A stretch of 20,450 nt of DNA from CALJIC01 sp039805565 (GCA_039805565.1 JBDLTZ010000114.1:1-20450), one strand, 5' to 3'. Counted from the first letter of the stretch, positions 6,994 through 14,496 are shown. Numbers and translations: made by a program. The notes: a model not told the origin generated them from the sequence alone.

Positions 6994-7881
6994 TTACACC
7001 CGCGTCTTGCCGAAGCACGTCGAGGAGTCCACAACCTCAAACCCCAGCGACTGGTAGAGCGGCTGGGCCGCCCAGTTATCCGCCCCTGTGGTAAGCCAGC
7101 ACGCCTCGCACCCCTCGGCCACGAGGCGCGCCAGCGCCCCGCCCATCAGCGCCCGCGCGATCCCACGGCGCCGGTACACCTCCTCCACGCCTAGCCCCCA
7201 GATGTAGCCGATGCGTCCGGCGCGCGGGTCCTCGTAGATCGGCGCGAGCGTGCTGAAGTAGCAGTCGCCGGCCTGCTGCTCACCATCCACGGCCTGGAGC
7301 ACAAGGCTGGGGCGGTGCTCGGACGCATCCCGGATCACAATGCCAGCCGGCACGGGCGTGCTCTCAGGTGGGAAGCGGCGCAGGTCGCACGTCAGGTGTA
7401 GCTCGCGACACAGCGGCCGGTAACCGGCGCGCACCAGCAGCCGGGCGACGTGCGGCAGGCGGTCCGAGAGACCGTCCCAGGCGGCGTTGCACTCGGGGAT
7501 CGGGCCGTTGGCGTGCTCCGGCGGAAAGGCCTGGAGGTCGCCGGGGCCGGCCGCGGCCTCGCACGCGGCCAGCAGCGCGCCCCCGACCTGTTCAGTGTCG
7601 AAGTAGAGTGCCGTGATCGCCCGGTGCGCGTTGCCGTCCCAGTTCTTGTAGTCGGTCAGGCACGCGAACCCGCGCGCGGCCCCGGTCTCCTCCGCCACCA
7701 GCAGCCGCCGCTCTCGGGGCAGCGTGAAGAGACTGGGCGTCGGGACGAGCCCAAGCAGCTCGTCGCGGAAGCGCGCGAGACTCGGCACAAACCTGCTGTG
7801 CGGCACGCCTTCCATCGTGTCCCGGTAGAGCCGATACAGCTGCTCGGCGTGGTCCGAACGCGGCTCGACGATGTCCACCAT
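6994..7881 (-). CDS. GNAT-family N-acetyltransferase
   Basis: A 295-aa protein whose C-terminal half is a standard GNAT domain: IGYIWGLGVEEVYRRRGIA gives beta 4 and the RxxGxA acetyl-CoA loop, then ALMGGALARLVAEGCEACWL, and a NWAAQPLYQSLGFEVV end typical of the family. The N-terminal half (from MVDIVEPRSDHAEQLYRLYR) looks like a diverged second GNAT-like fold, as in tandem-GNAT proteins. The acetyl acceptor cannot be predicted. The start at 7881 was preferred over in-frame starts upstream because GGAGG sits 4 nt before it and homology-like sequence begins there. The gene is divergent from the exported-protein cassette at 8056 and shares a 174-nt intergenic region with it. Confidence 0.8.
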   Translation of the reverse strand: MVDIVEPRSDHAEQLYRLYRDTMEGVPHSRFVPSLARFRDELLGLVPTPSLFTLPRERRLLVAEETGAARGFACLTDYKNWDGNAHRAITALYFDTEQVGGALLAACEAAAGPGDLQAFPPEHANGPIPECNAAWDGLSDRLPHVARLLVRAGYRPLCRELHLTCDLRRFPPESTPVPAGIVIRDASEHRPSLVLQAVDGEQQAGDCYFSTLAPIYEDPRAGRIGYIWGLGVEEVYRRRGIARALMGGALARLVAEGCEACWLTTGADNWAAQPLYQSLGFEVVDSSTCFGKTRV

Positions 7882-8055
7882 AGCGCCTCCGATCAGATCC
7901 GGTACTCCGGTCCTACCCATGACCACCCACAAACATTTTCCGCTATGCGTGTAGTAGGGGACTACGGTAGCGATATACAACCCTGGCTTCCAGCCCTACC
8001 ATTATAGAGAACGCGCACAGTCCCCGTGCATCCACGACGATCAAAGGAAACGTCT

Positions 8056-8448
8056 ATGCTCGACATCACAGCACTCCTCCGCCCACGCTTTCTGCTTGCC
8101 GTCGCACTCTCGCTCGTCCTCGGCACGACCGCCTACGGCTTCGCCGCAGCCAACACCATCCCTACCAGCGGCGCGGGCGACGGCAGCGCCACCATCAGCG
8201 GCTACACAATAAGCAGCGTGACCTACGCGCTCGACAGCACCGACCCATCCCTGCTGGACTCGGTGAGCTTCAACATCACGCCCACCGGCAGCAACCCCCA
8301 GCCTGTGACTGTCAAGATCCAGCTCGTGACAGATGGGACCTGGTACACCGCAACCGCCGGCAGCGGCACCACGTGGTCGGTCGACCTGGCCTCAGCGAAC
8401 GTGACCGCCGCCTCGGTCAACAACCTGCGCGTCGTCGCCGCTCAGTAG
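8056..8448 (+). CDS. Small exported beta-rich protein, probable substrate of the adjacent signal peptidase
   Basis: A 130-aa protein. A hydrophobic signal segment (residues 12-28) is followed by AYGFAAANTIPTSGAGDG, and the mature part is a Thr/Ser-rich predicted beta sandwich with no cysteine (SGYTISSVTYALDS, then DSVSFNI, VTVKIQLV, TWYTATAG, NLRVVAAQ). The style resembles TasA/camelysin-like proteins processed by SipW-type peptidases, and such a peptidase gene follows directly. Role is unknown; a matrix, fibre or surface-layer component is an inference. The start at ATG 8056 has AAAGGA about 8 nt upstream; a GTG at 8026 is in frame but lacks a ribosome site. Its predicted processing region closely matches that of the RTX protein at 10281. 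Confidence 0.8.
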   Translation: MLDITALLRPRFLLAVALSLVLGTTAYGFAAANTIPTSGAGDGSATISGYTISSVTYALDSTDPSLLDSVSFNITPTGSNPQPVTVKIQLVTDGTWYTATAGSGTTWSVDLASANVTAASVNNLRVVAAQ

Positions 8449-8462
8449 CCCTTCCTTCTCTC

Positions 8463-8490
8463 AGGGGCCGCCGGTTTGCCGGCGGCCCCT
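8463..8490 (+). terminator. Perfect 12-bp GC hairpin between exported-protein and signal-peptidase genes
   Basis: The arms AGGGGCCGCCGG (8463-8474) and CCGGCGGCCCCT (8479-8490) pair perfectly around a TTTG loop. The hairpin sits 14 nt after the exported-protein stop and 9 nt before the peptidase ATG. No T-run follows. It could terminate part of the transcription, protect the 3' end of the upstream message, or limit peptidase translation. Confidence 0.6.
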
Positions 8491-8499
8491 CGACGTACC

Positions 8500-10281
8500 A
8501 TGACGATCAAACGCGCATCCCACATCACCGGGCACGTGCTCGCGCTAGCCATGTTGCTCGCGATCTGGGTCGCACTCGCGCCGATCCAGCTCGGCGGGAG
8601 TGCGGCCTACGTGATCGTGAGCGGCAGCAGCATGGAGCCGCTGTACCATCGCGGCGACCTGGTGCTGCTGCGGGCGGTCAGCAGCTACAAGGTGGGCGAC
8701 ATCGTCACATACCGCCACCCGCAGATCGGCCCGGTGATCCACCGCATTATCGGCCGTGACGCCGGCCAGCTGGTGCTCAAGGGTGACAACAATGGTTTCA
8801 ACGATGCGTACCGACCAACCGAGGCCGAGGTCATCGGCGCCGCGTGGCTGCACGTGCCAGCCGCCGGCGCTATCATCGGGCAGCTGCGCTCGCCGCCGGC
8901 AGCCGCTCTGCTCGTGGCGGGGGGCGTTGTGGCACTCGTAGCATCGGGCGGGGATGCCGCACGGCGCCGGCGCAGGGGCGCACTCCCCATCGGATCAGGG
9001 GGCACATCCTCGTTAGGCGCCCTAGTGGCCCTGACCGCGCTGGCGCTTGTGTCGGCCCTGCTCTCCATCACGGCCCTCACCCGCCCCACCACCCGCCAGG
9101 CTGAGGAGGAGCTGCCCTACCGTCATATCGGCGCCTTCGGCTACGCAGCCCCCGCCCCCGCCGGGACCTACGACCGGTCGCAGGGTCAGGTGGGCGAGCC
9201 GGTGTTCCGCAGGCTCACCAGCGCGCTCGACATCTCCTTCGACTACCGGTTGGACGCCGAGCTGCCCATCGATGTGAGCGGCACGCACCGACTGGTGGCG
9301 GAGGTGAGCGCCGACAACGGCTGGCGGCGCACCATCGAGCTCCATCCGTCGCAGGCGTTCAGCGGCGCGCGCACGGTGGCGAGCGGCAGGCTCGAACTAG
9401 CGCAGGCGCAGGCCGCGATCGATGCGATCGAGCAACAGACTGGCGTGGAGCAGCAGGAGTACTTCATCACCATCGTCCCTGAGCTGAATGTGACAGGGGC
9501 GCTGGCCGGCCAGCCGCTGCGCGACACGTTCGCGCCCCGCCTGGTCTTCCGCATGAACGAGCTCCAGCTCGTGCCGGTGCGTGACGAAAACACGCCGTTC
9601 GCGCCGGTGCGGGAGCGACTGCTGAGGCGAAGCGTGATTGTACCAAATACCCTACCCGTACTCTGGATGCAGATCGACGTGAGCGCGGCGCGCGTGGCTG
9701 GTTCGCTCGCCTTGGCCGGGTCGCTAGCCGGGCTCGCCATCCTTGGCTGGCCGGCGCTGATGGCGGCGCGACGCAGCGAGGTCGAGCGCATCCGCCTCCA
9801 GTACGGCTGGCTGCTGATCGATGCGGCCGAACCTCCGCCCCCGGCCGCGCGCGAGATCGCCGTGGCGCGGTTCGATGAGCTGGCGCGCCTTGCCGAGCGG
9901 CGTGGCGCCCTGGTGCTGCACGAGACGGACGGCGCGACGCACCGCTACACGGTCCCCGACGGCGAGGTATCGTACTACTACCGGGTGGCTGAACGGCTCC
10001 CCGCCGACACGCATCCGGCGCGCGTGAGCGTGGCACCGACAAAGGCCTCCAACAACGAGATGCCCGAATCGCCAGACGTGGCCGCACCCGACCTGCCCGC
10101 CGACTGGCAGGCGAACTTCCTCACGGCCCTGCGGGAGACCGGCCTGACAACCGAGGCCTGCCGTCTGGCCGAGGTCAGCATCCTCGCCCCCTACCGCGAG
10201 CGCGAGGACAACCCCGCCTTCGCCGCAGCCTGGGCCGAGATCCGCGACGCGCGCGGGGCTTCCCGGCGGGAGGCGCGCTGA
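8500..10281 (+). CDS. SipW-type signal peptidase fused to DUF5305 and a C-terminal HTH-like segment
   Basis: A 593-aa protein counted from ATG 8500. Residues 9-28 form a first membrane helix. The S26B (Sec11/SipW-like) catalytic domain follows, with Ser44 in VSGSSMEP, His81 in GPVIHRIIGRD where bacterial type I enzymes have Lys, and the KGDNN box near 91. Membrane helix 2 is about 133-149, then a basic cytoplasmic loop (RRRRR), helix 3 about 171-193, an external DUF5305 domain (about 194-395), helix 4 about 399-421, and a long cytoplasmic tail. The tail includes a segment usual for DUF5305 proteins (RLQYGWLLID, RFDELARLAERRGALVLHE). It ends with residues about 535-585 (DWQANFLTALRETG, EACRLAEVSI, NPAFAAAWAE), which resemble terminase-small-subunit-type helix-turn-helix sequences. 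No clear Shine-Dalgarno precedes the ATG; a TTG at 8476 lies in the upstream hairpin. The stop overlaps the next gene's ATG by one base. Confidence 0.88.
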   Translation: MTIKRASHITGHVLALAMLLAIWVALAPIQLGGSAAYVIVSGSSMEPLYHRGDLVLLRAVSSYKVGDIVTYRHPQIGPVIHRIIGRDAGQLVLKGDNNGFNDAYRPTEAEVIGAAWLHVPAAGAIIGQLRSPPAAALLVAGGVVALVASGGDAARRRRRGALPIGSGGTSSLGALVALTALALVSALLSITALTRPTTRQAEEELPYRHIGAFGYAAPAPAGTYDRSQGQVGEPVFRRLTSALDISFDYRLDAELPIDVSGTHRLVAEVSADNGWRRTIELHPSQAFSGARTVASGRLELAQAQAAIDAIEQQTGVEQQEYFITIVPELNVTGALAGQPLRDTFAPRLVFRMNELQLVPVRDENTPFAPVRERLLRRSVIVPNTLPVLWMQIDVSAARVAGSLALAGSLAGLAILGWPALMAARRSEVERIRLQYGWLLIDAAEPPPPAAREIAVARFDELARLAERRGALVLHETDGATHRYTVPDGEVSYYYRVAERLPADTHPARVSVAPTKASNNEMPESPDVAAPDLPADWQANFLTALRETGLTTEACRLAEVSILAPYREREDNPAFAAAWAEIRDARGASRREAR

Positions 10282-10664
10282 TGCTCCGAGCGCTTGTGCG
10301 GAGCGTGATGTGGGCCATCCCCGCCACGCTCCTGATCGGCATCATCGGGGCGTCCGCGGCGGCCAACAGCGTGCCGACCACCGGGGTAGACGACATGCGC
10401 AGGGCCACGCGCCTGGCCGACCTCCGCCCGCCCGAGTGCGCCGGCCAGTCCGTGACGGCGCTGATCATCGGCACGGGAGCGATCAGCGGCACCGCGGGCA
10501 GCGACCTCATCCTGGGCGGGCCGGGCGACGACCTGATCTCCGGCGAGAGCGGCGACGACTGCATCGTCGGCGGCGGCGGCGACGACGCGCTGATCGGCGG
10601 CGACGGCAATGACGTCTGCTTGGGTGGGGCGGGCAGCGACGCCATCGACATCAGCTGCGAGTAG
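10281..10664 (+). CDS. Small exported RTX-repeat protein with four cysteines
   Basis: A 127-aa protein. An N-terminal hydrophobic signal segment (about residues 10-27) ends in ASAAANSVPTTG, nearly the same as in the 8056 protein. After a linker containing LRPPEC come RTX-type glycine-aspartate nonapeptides (GTAGSDLIL, GGPGDDLIS, GGGGDDALIG, GGAGSDAID), which normally bind calcium and fold a parallel beta roll outside the cell. Cysteines at residues 53, 94, 113 and 126 could form two disulfides that staple this very short roll. The gene starts on the last base of the peptidase stop (TGATG) with GGGAGG just upstream, a translationally coupled arrangement that supports it being handled by that peptidase. 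It is too short to be a toxin; a calcium-dependent surface or adhesion role is a guess. Confidence 0.82.
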   Translation: MLRALVRSVMWAIPATLLIGIIGASAAANSVPTTGVDDMRRATRLADLRPPECAGQSVTALIIGTGAISGTAGSDLILGGPGDDLISGESGDDCIVGGGGDDALIGGDGNDVCLGGAGSDAIDISCE

Positions 10665-10682
10665 CCCCGCCCACGGGTCATC

Positions 10683-11264
10683 TCAGCCGCGCGCGGAGGC
10701 TTCCCCCGTGAGGAAGTTCCGCAGCAGGTCCTTGCCCGCCTGCGTCATAATAGACTCGGGGTGGAACTGCACCCCCTCCACCGGCAGCTCGCGGTGGCGC
10801 AGCCCCATGATCAGCCCGTCCTCGGTCCAGGCCGTCACCTCCAGGCACTCCGGCAGATCCTCGCGCCGGACGATCAGCGAGTGGTAGCGCGTGGCCGTGA
10901 AGGGCCGCGGCAGCCCGGCGAACACGCCGCTATCCTCGTGGTGGATCTGTGAGAGCTTGCCGTGCATCACGTACGGCGCGCGCACCACCTCACCGCCGTA
11001 GGCCGCACCGATCGACTGGTGGCCGAGACAAACCCCCAGTATCGGAAAGCGCCCGCCGAGCTCGCGGATGAGCGGCACGCTGATACCGGCCTCGTTTGGC
11101 GTGCATGGCCCAGGCGAGATCACGATCCGCTCGGGAGCCATCGCCGCCACATCGGCCACCGTCACTTCGTCGTTGCGGCGCACCGCCACCTCGGCCCCCA
11201 GCTCGCTCAGGTACTGGAAAAGGTTGTAAGTGAACGAGTCATAGTTATCCAGCAGCAGGATCAT
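10683..11264 (-). CDS. trpG: Anthranilate synthase glutamine amidotransferase subunit
   Basis: A 193-aa class I glutamine amidotransferase, the usual length for TrpG/PabA. It supplies ammonia from glutamine to TrpE. The N-terminal DNYDSFTYNL and the oxyanion-strand PGPCTPNEAG are present, the catalytic Cys79 lies in GVCLGHQSIG, and the His168 and Glu170 pair lies in VQFHPES. Assignment to TrpG rather than PabA comes from its position: its ATG overlaps the trpE stop by 4 nt (ATGA). Only 18 nt separate its stop from the converging RTX gene, and no terminator hairpin is visible there, so transcripts of the two may run into each other. The same subunit could also serve p-aminobenzoate synthesis if no separate pabA exists. 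Confidence 0.95.
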   Translation of the reverse strand: MILLLDNYDSFTYNLFQYLSELGAEVAVRRNDEVTVADVAAMAPERIVISPGPCTPNEAGISVPLIRELGGRFPILGVCLGHQSIGAAYGGEVVRAPYVMHGKLSQIHHEDSGVFAGLPRPFTATRYHSLIVRREDLPECLEVTAWTEDGLIMGLRHRELPVEGVQFHPESIMTQAGKDLLRNFLTGEASARG

Positions 11265-12832
11265 AGCCTTTCCGCCTCCTCGATCGCCCGCAGCAGCGCC
11301 GCGGCCTTATTGCAGCTCTCGCGGAACTCCTCGGTCGGGTCGCTGTCCGCCACCACGCCGCCGCCCGCCTGGACGTAGGCCACGCCGTCCTTCACCACCA
11401 TCGTCCGCAGTGCGATGCAGGTGTCCAGGTCGCCGTTGAAGCCAACGTGCCCCACCGCGCCGGCGTAGACACCGCGCTGCTCGCCCTCGAGCTCGGCGAT
11501 GATCTCCATCGCGCGGATCTTGGGGGCGCCGCTGACCGTACCGGCCGGAAACACCGCCCGCAGCGCGTCCAGAGCCGTCATGTCGCCGCGTAGCCTGCCG
11601 GTAACGTGGCTCACCAGGTGCATGACGTGGCTGAAGCGCTCGACCGTCATGAAGCGCGGGACGCGCACGCTGCCGGCCTGCGCCACGCGGCCGATGTCGT
11701 TGCGGCCCAGGTCCACCAGCATCAGATGCTCGGCGCGCTCCTTCTCGTCGGCCAGCAGCTCCTCGGCCAGCGCGGTGTCCTCCTCGTCGTCCTTGCCGCG
11801 CCGCCGGGTGCCGGCGATCGGGTGGGTGGTGACCAGGCCCTCCTCGACGCGCACCAGCAGCTCGGGCGAGGCGCCCACCAGGTCGCCCTCGGGGGTGTGC
11901 AGGAAAAACATGTACGGCGAGGGGTTGATCGTCCGCAGCGAGCGGTAGATCGTGAACGGGTCGCTCTTCACCAGGCGGCTGAAGCGCTGCGACGGCACCA
12001 CCTGGAAGATGTCGCCGGCGGCGATGTACTCCTGGGCCGCGCGCACCCGCCGCTCGTACTCCTCCTGCGTGACATTCGAGACCGGGCCGGCGGGCGAGTC
12101 CCCCTCGGCAGCGGGCCACGGCTCATAGTTCGCGACGAAGTCGTCCGCCGACCGCCGGTCGTCGGCCGTCTGTCGTCCGTGGCCTCCGTGCAGCGTCCGG
12201 TCCTTGGTCTTTCGTCTTTCGTCCAGCGGCTCGGAGAGCCGGACCAGCAGCTCCTCGATCTTGGCGGCGGCGCGGCGGTACTCGGCCTCGAGGTCCGGCG
12301 TGTCTAGGTGGACGTGGCTGAGCACCTTAATCTTGTGGCGCAGGTGGTCGAACACCAGCAGCGTATCGACGAACTGCCACTGGCCGTCCGGCATGGCGTA
12401 GGGCGCGCGGCGTTCGGGCCGCGGCAGGCGCTCGAAGCGGTCCACAGCGTCGTAGGCCAGGTAGCCCACCGCGCCGCCCACGAAGCGCGGCAGATCCGGC
12501 AGGCGCACCGGGCGGTAGTCGCCGAGGTACGAGCCGATCACCGCCAGCGGGTCGGTGTAGGGCAGAGTCTGCTTGTAGCCACCCTGGACGGCGTGGACCT
12601 GGCCGGCGTCAAAGCGCAGAGTCAGGTACGGGTCGGCGCCGATGAACGAGTAGCGCGCGATGTTGACGCCGCCCTCGACCGACTCGAGCAGGAAGCTCCA
12701 GGGGCCGCGGGCCACCTTGAGGAAGGCGGAGACCGGGGTCTCCAGGTCGGCGAGCACCTCGGCGTAGAGCGGGCAGAGGTTGCCCTGGCCCACGAGTGCG
12801 CGCATCTCGTCGAGCGATGGCTTGAGCTGCAT
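11261..12832 (-). CDS. trpE: Anthranilate synthase component I
   Basis: A 523-aa TrpE, which converts chorismate to anthranilate with ammonia from TrpG. The N-terminal domain carries LLES (residues 48-51), the motif that binds tryptophan for feedback inhibition. The chorismate domain has FQVVPSQRFSR, PSPYMFFL, HPIAGTRRRG, RAEHLMLVDLGRND and the C-terminal PAGTVSGAPKIRAMEII, all intact. Residues 204-231 are an arginine/aspartate/threonine-rich stretch (DERRKTKDRT to RRSADD) in the natural linker between the two domains, encoded by a heptamer-repeat element; the rest of the enzyme looks complete. The start at 12832 has GGGAG 8 nt upstream. The stop overlaps trpG. Neither a T-box nor an obvious leader peptide was found in the 426 nt before it. 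Confidence 0.96.
   Translation of the reverse strand: MQLKPSLDEMRALVGQGNLCPLYAEVLADLETPVSAFLKVARGPWSFLLESVEGGVNIARYSFIGADPYLTLRFDAGQVHAVQGGYKQTLPYTDPLAVIGSYLGDYRPVRLPDLPRFVGGAVGYLAYDAVDRFERLPRPERRAPYAMPDGQWQFVDTLLVFDHLRHKIKVLSHVHLDTPDLEAEYRRAAAKIEELLVRLSEPLDERRKTKDRTLHGGHGRQTADDRRSADDFVANYEPWPAAEGDSPAGPVSNVTQEEYERRVRAAQEYIAAGDIFQVVPSQRFSRLVKSDPFTIYRSLRTINPSPYMFFLHTPEGDLVGASPELLVRVEEGLVTTHPIAGTRRRGKDDEEDTALAEELLADEKERAEHLMLVDLGRNDIGRVAQAGSVRVPRFMTVERFSHVMHLVSHVTGRLRGDMTALDALRAVFPAGTVSGAPKIRAMEIIAELEGEQRGVYAGAVGHVGFNGDLDTCIALRTMVVKDGVAYVQAGGGVVADSDPTEEFRESCNKAAALLRAIEEAERL
12141..12224. repeat. Heptamer-repeat element inside trpE
   Basis: The 84 nt can be cut into twelve consecutive 7-nt units sharing a TCxGTCC-like core, ending in CCGGTCC, TTGGTCT, TTCGTCT, TTCGTCC. 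This equals 28 codons and matches residues 204-231 of TrpE. The best-kept part (12203-12223) shares the unit CTTGGTC with the element in the methyltransferase gene at 1305-1311. Confidence 0.7.
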
Positions 12833-12852
12833 TGGTTCTCCCTTTCATATGC

Positions 12853-12953
12853 GGGGGCTGCGCCCCCTCGCGCTCCCCCCATCAGAGGCTTCTCGCCTCA
12901 GCGGCGTGCGTGCGAGGTGGGGCTACGCCCCCTCGCGCCCCCCCCGTCAGAGG
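12853..12953. repeat. Two 36-bp GC-rich direct repeats upstream of trpE
   Basis: Units at 12853-12888 and 12918-12953 agree at 32 of 36 positions. Each has the form GGGGCTRCGCCCCC, then TCGCGC, a run of C, and TCAGAGG. Each contains its own small inverted repeat. A similar but diverged sequence lies before trpS (14302-14330). Confidence 0.75.
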
Positions 12954-13183
12954 GGCGCTTGCGCCCCCTCCGAACCTCCCCCGCAATGGGAGCCGTCCTC
13001 AACCGGTAGCATCGTGACACTCGCCACCACGGTGATACCTGCCCTGCACTCGTTCAGCCGCCAGGAGCCTGGAGACGCGCTCCCGATCCCCGCGGGTGGG
13101 GTCCCAGTCATCGTGCCGACCGATATCAGGTTGGCAGTGCTCCCTTTGCGGGGTCCAGGGGCGGCCGAGCCCCGGCGGGGGAT

Positions 13184-13205
13184 GCAAGGGGGCGGGCCCC
13201 CTTGC
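13184..13205 (-). terminator. GC hairpin after trpS, possible terminator
   Basis: GCAAGGGGGC and GCCCCCTTGC form a perfect 10-bp inverted repeat separated by two bases, so the RNA stem is about 9 bp with a small loop. It lies about 54 nt after the trpS stop. No T-run follows on the minus strand, so it may be only an RNA-stabilising hairpin. Confidence 0.4.
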
Positions 13206-13258
13206 GCGGGGCGCGGGGCGGAGCGCCCGCACAAGCTGCGCCCTTGGCGCCTGAGCAG

Positions 13259-14260
13259 CTACAGAAACTTCAGCCCCATCGCCTCGCGCATCGCGTCCAG
13301 CGTCGCCTGGGCCTCGCGCTGAGCGCGCTCCGAGCCTGCCACAAGCACCTCCTCGACAATGCGCGGGTTGCGCTCCAGCTCCGCCCGCCGCTCACGGATC
13401 GGGTCGAGGAAGGCATTGATCGCCGCCGCTAGCTTGCGCTTCACCTCCACGTCGCCCACCTTCCCCAGCCGGTAGCGATCCTTCAGGTCGTTCACCTCCT
13501 CCACGTTCGGGTTGAACGCATCGTGGTAGATGAACACCGGGTTGCCCTCCACCTTGCCGGGGATGTCCGCCCGCACCCGGTTCGGGTCGGTGTACATCGT
13601 GCGCACCTTCGCCTCGACGGTCTTGGCGTCGTCCGAGAGATAGATTGCGTTATCCAGGCTCTTGCTCATCTTCGCCTGGCCGTCGGTGCCCACCAGGGTC
13701 GGCACGTCGCCGATCAGCGTGTCCGGCTCGGGCAGCACCTCAGCGTCGTACAGGTTATTGAAGCGCCGTGCTACCTCGCGCGTCACCTCCAGGTGGCTCG
13801 CCTGGTCCTTGCCCACCGGCACCAGGTTCGCCCGGACGCACAGGATGTCAGCCGCCTGGAGCACCGGGTAGCCCAGCAGGCCGAGGCTCGGCTGCTCGAT
13901 CTCCAGATCCTGCATCACCTCCTTGAGCGTCGGCACGCGCTGGAGGCGCGGCACGGTAGTGAGCATGCCAAAGATCAGCGCGATCTCCGGGATGGCCGGC
14001 ACGATGCTCTGCAGGAAGTAGGTGCTCTTGTTCGGGTCGATGCCCACGCTCAGGTTGTCCAGCACCACGCTGCGGATGTTCTCGCCAGTGTGGCGCAGCC
14101 GCTCCAGCTCGGTGCGGGTGGTGAGCATGTGCAGGTCGGCCACCAGGAAGAAGCACTCATACTCGTCCTGCAGCTTGACGCGGTTCTGCAGCGTGCCTAC
14201 GTAGTGCCCCAGGTGCATCCGGCCAGTCGGCCGGTCGCCCGTCAGAATGCGCTTCTTCAT
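13259..14260 (-). CDS. trpS: Tryptophanyl-tRNA synthetase
   Basis: A 333-aa class Ic aminoacyl-tRNA synthetase of the compact bacterial TrpRS length; it charges tRNA-Trp with tryptophan. The ATP-site motif reads GDRPTGRMHLGHYVG (HLGH as the HIGH box, about residues 8-22) and the second signature is AKMSKSLDNA. Between them lie the tryptophan-pocket region YPVLQAADIL and GKDQASHLEVTRE. The C-terminal anticodon-binding helices are complete (RYRLGKVGDVEVKRKLAAAINAFLDPIRERR). The start at 14260 has AAAGG about 9 nt upstream. Unlike trpB2 in this window, its upstream region shows no T-box, so any control by tRNA-Trp charging is not apparent. Confidence 0.97.
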   Translation of the reverse strand: MKKRILTGDRPTGRMHLGHYVGTLQNRVKLQDEYECFFLVADLHMLTTRTELERLRHTGENIRSVVLDNLSVGIDPNKSTYFLQSIVPAIPEIALIFGMLTTVPRLQRVPTLKEVMQDLEIEQPSLGLLGYPVLQAADILCVRANLVPVGKDQASHLEVTREVARRFNNLYDAEVLPEPDTLIGDVPTLVGTDGQAKMSKSLDNAIYLSDDAKTVEAKVRTMYTDPNRVRADIPGKVEGNPVFIYHDAFNPNVEEVNDLKDRYRLGKVGDVEVKRKLAAAINAFLDPIRERRAELERNPRIVEEVLVAGSERAQREAQATLDAMREAMGLKFL

Positions 14261-14301
14261 CGGTTCTACCTTTCGTCAGTCATCGTAAGAGGGGAGCTTC
14301 T

Positions 14302-14320
14302 GCGGGGGATTCTCCCCCGC
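14302..14320 (-). repeat. GC hairpin in the trpS leader region
   Basis: GCGGGGGA and TCCCCCGC form a perfect 8-bp stem around TTC, about 42 nt before the trpS start. Together with the following C-run it looks like a diverged copy of the GC-rich repeats upstream of trpE. Confidence 0.45.
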
Positions 14321-14496
14321 GCCCCCCGGCATCGCTTCGCGAAACAAAGCCCGTCCTATCCGAACATCGCCTCGGTGCCCACCCATCACCGACTCAGCCC
14401 GAGTGCCATCCAGGCGACGTCGAAGCTCCTAAGCAGTGCATAACAGTGCTCATCAATGCATCCAATCTGATCACCAGAGCGCATATCATCTCATGG

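Larger units (their letters stand above)
12833..13258. other. 426-bp trpS-trpE intergenic region, no supported gene
   Basis: I see no convincing gene here. The stretch holds two 36-bp GC-rich direct repeats (12853-12888 and 12918-12953) and a perfect 10-bp inverted repeat (13184-13205). Short open frames exist on both strands but have no ribosome site or recognisable domain. It must carry the trpE 5' leader, yet no T-box sequence and no clear -35/-10 pair was found. Confidence 0.6.

Noticed and set aside
10281..10664. RTX toxin or haemolysin
   Set aside because: Only 127 residues, no toxin domain and no type I secretion genes nearby; only the repeat type is shared.
12947..13234. 95-codon minus-strand frame between trpS and trpE
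   Set aside because: It has no ribosome site or domain and runs into GC-rich repeats; a trp leader peptide would be shorter and Trp-rich, and this one has a single Trp.
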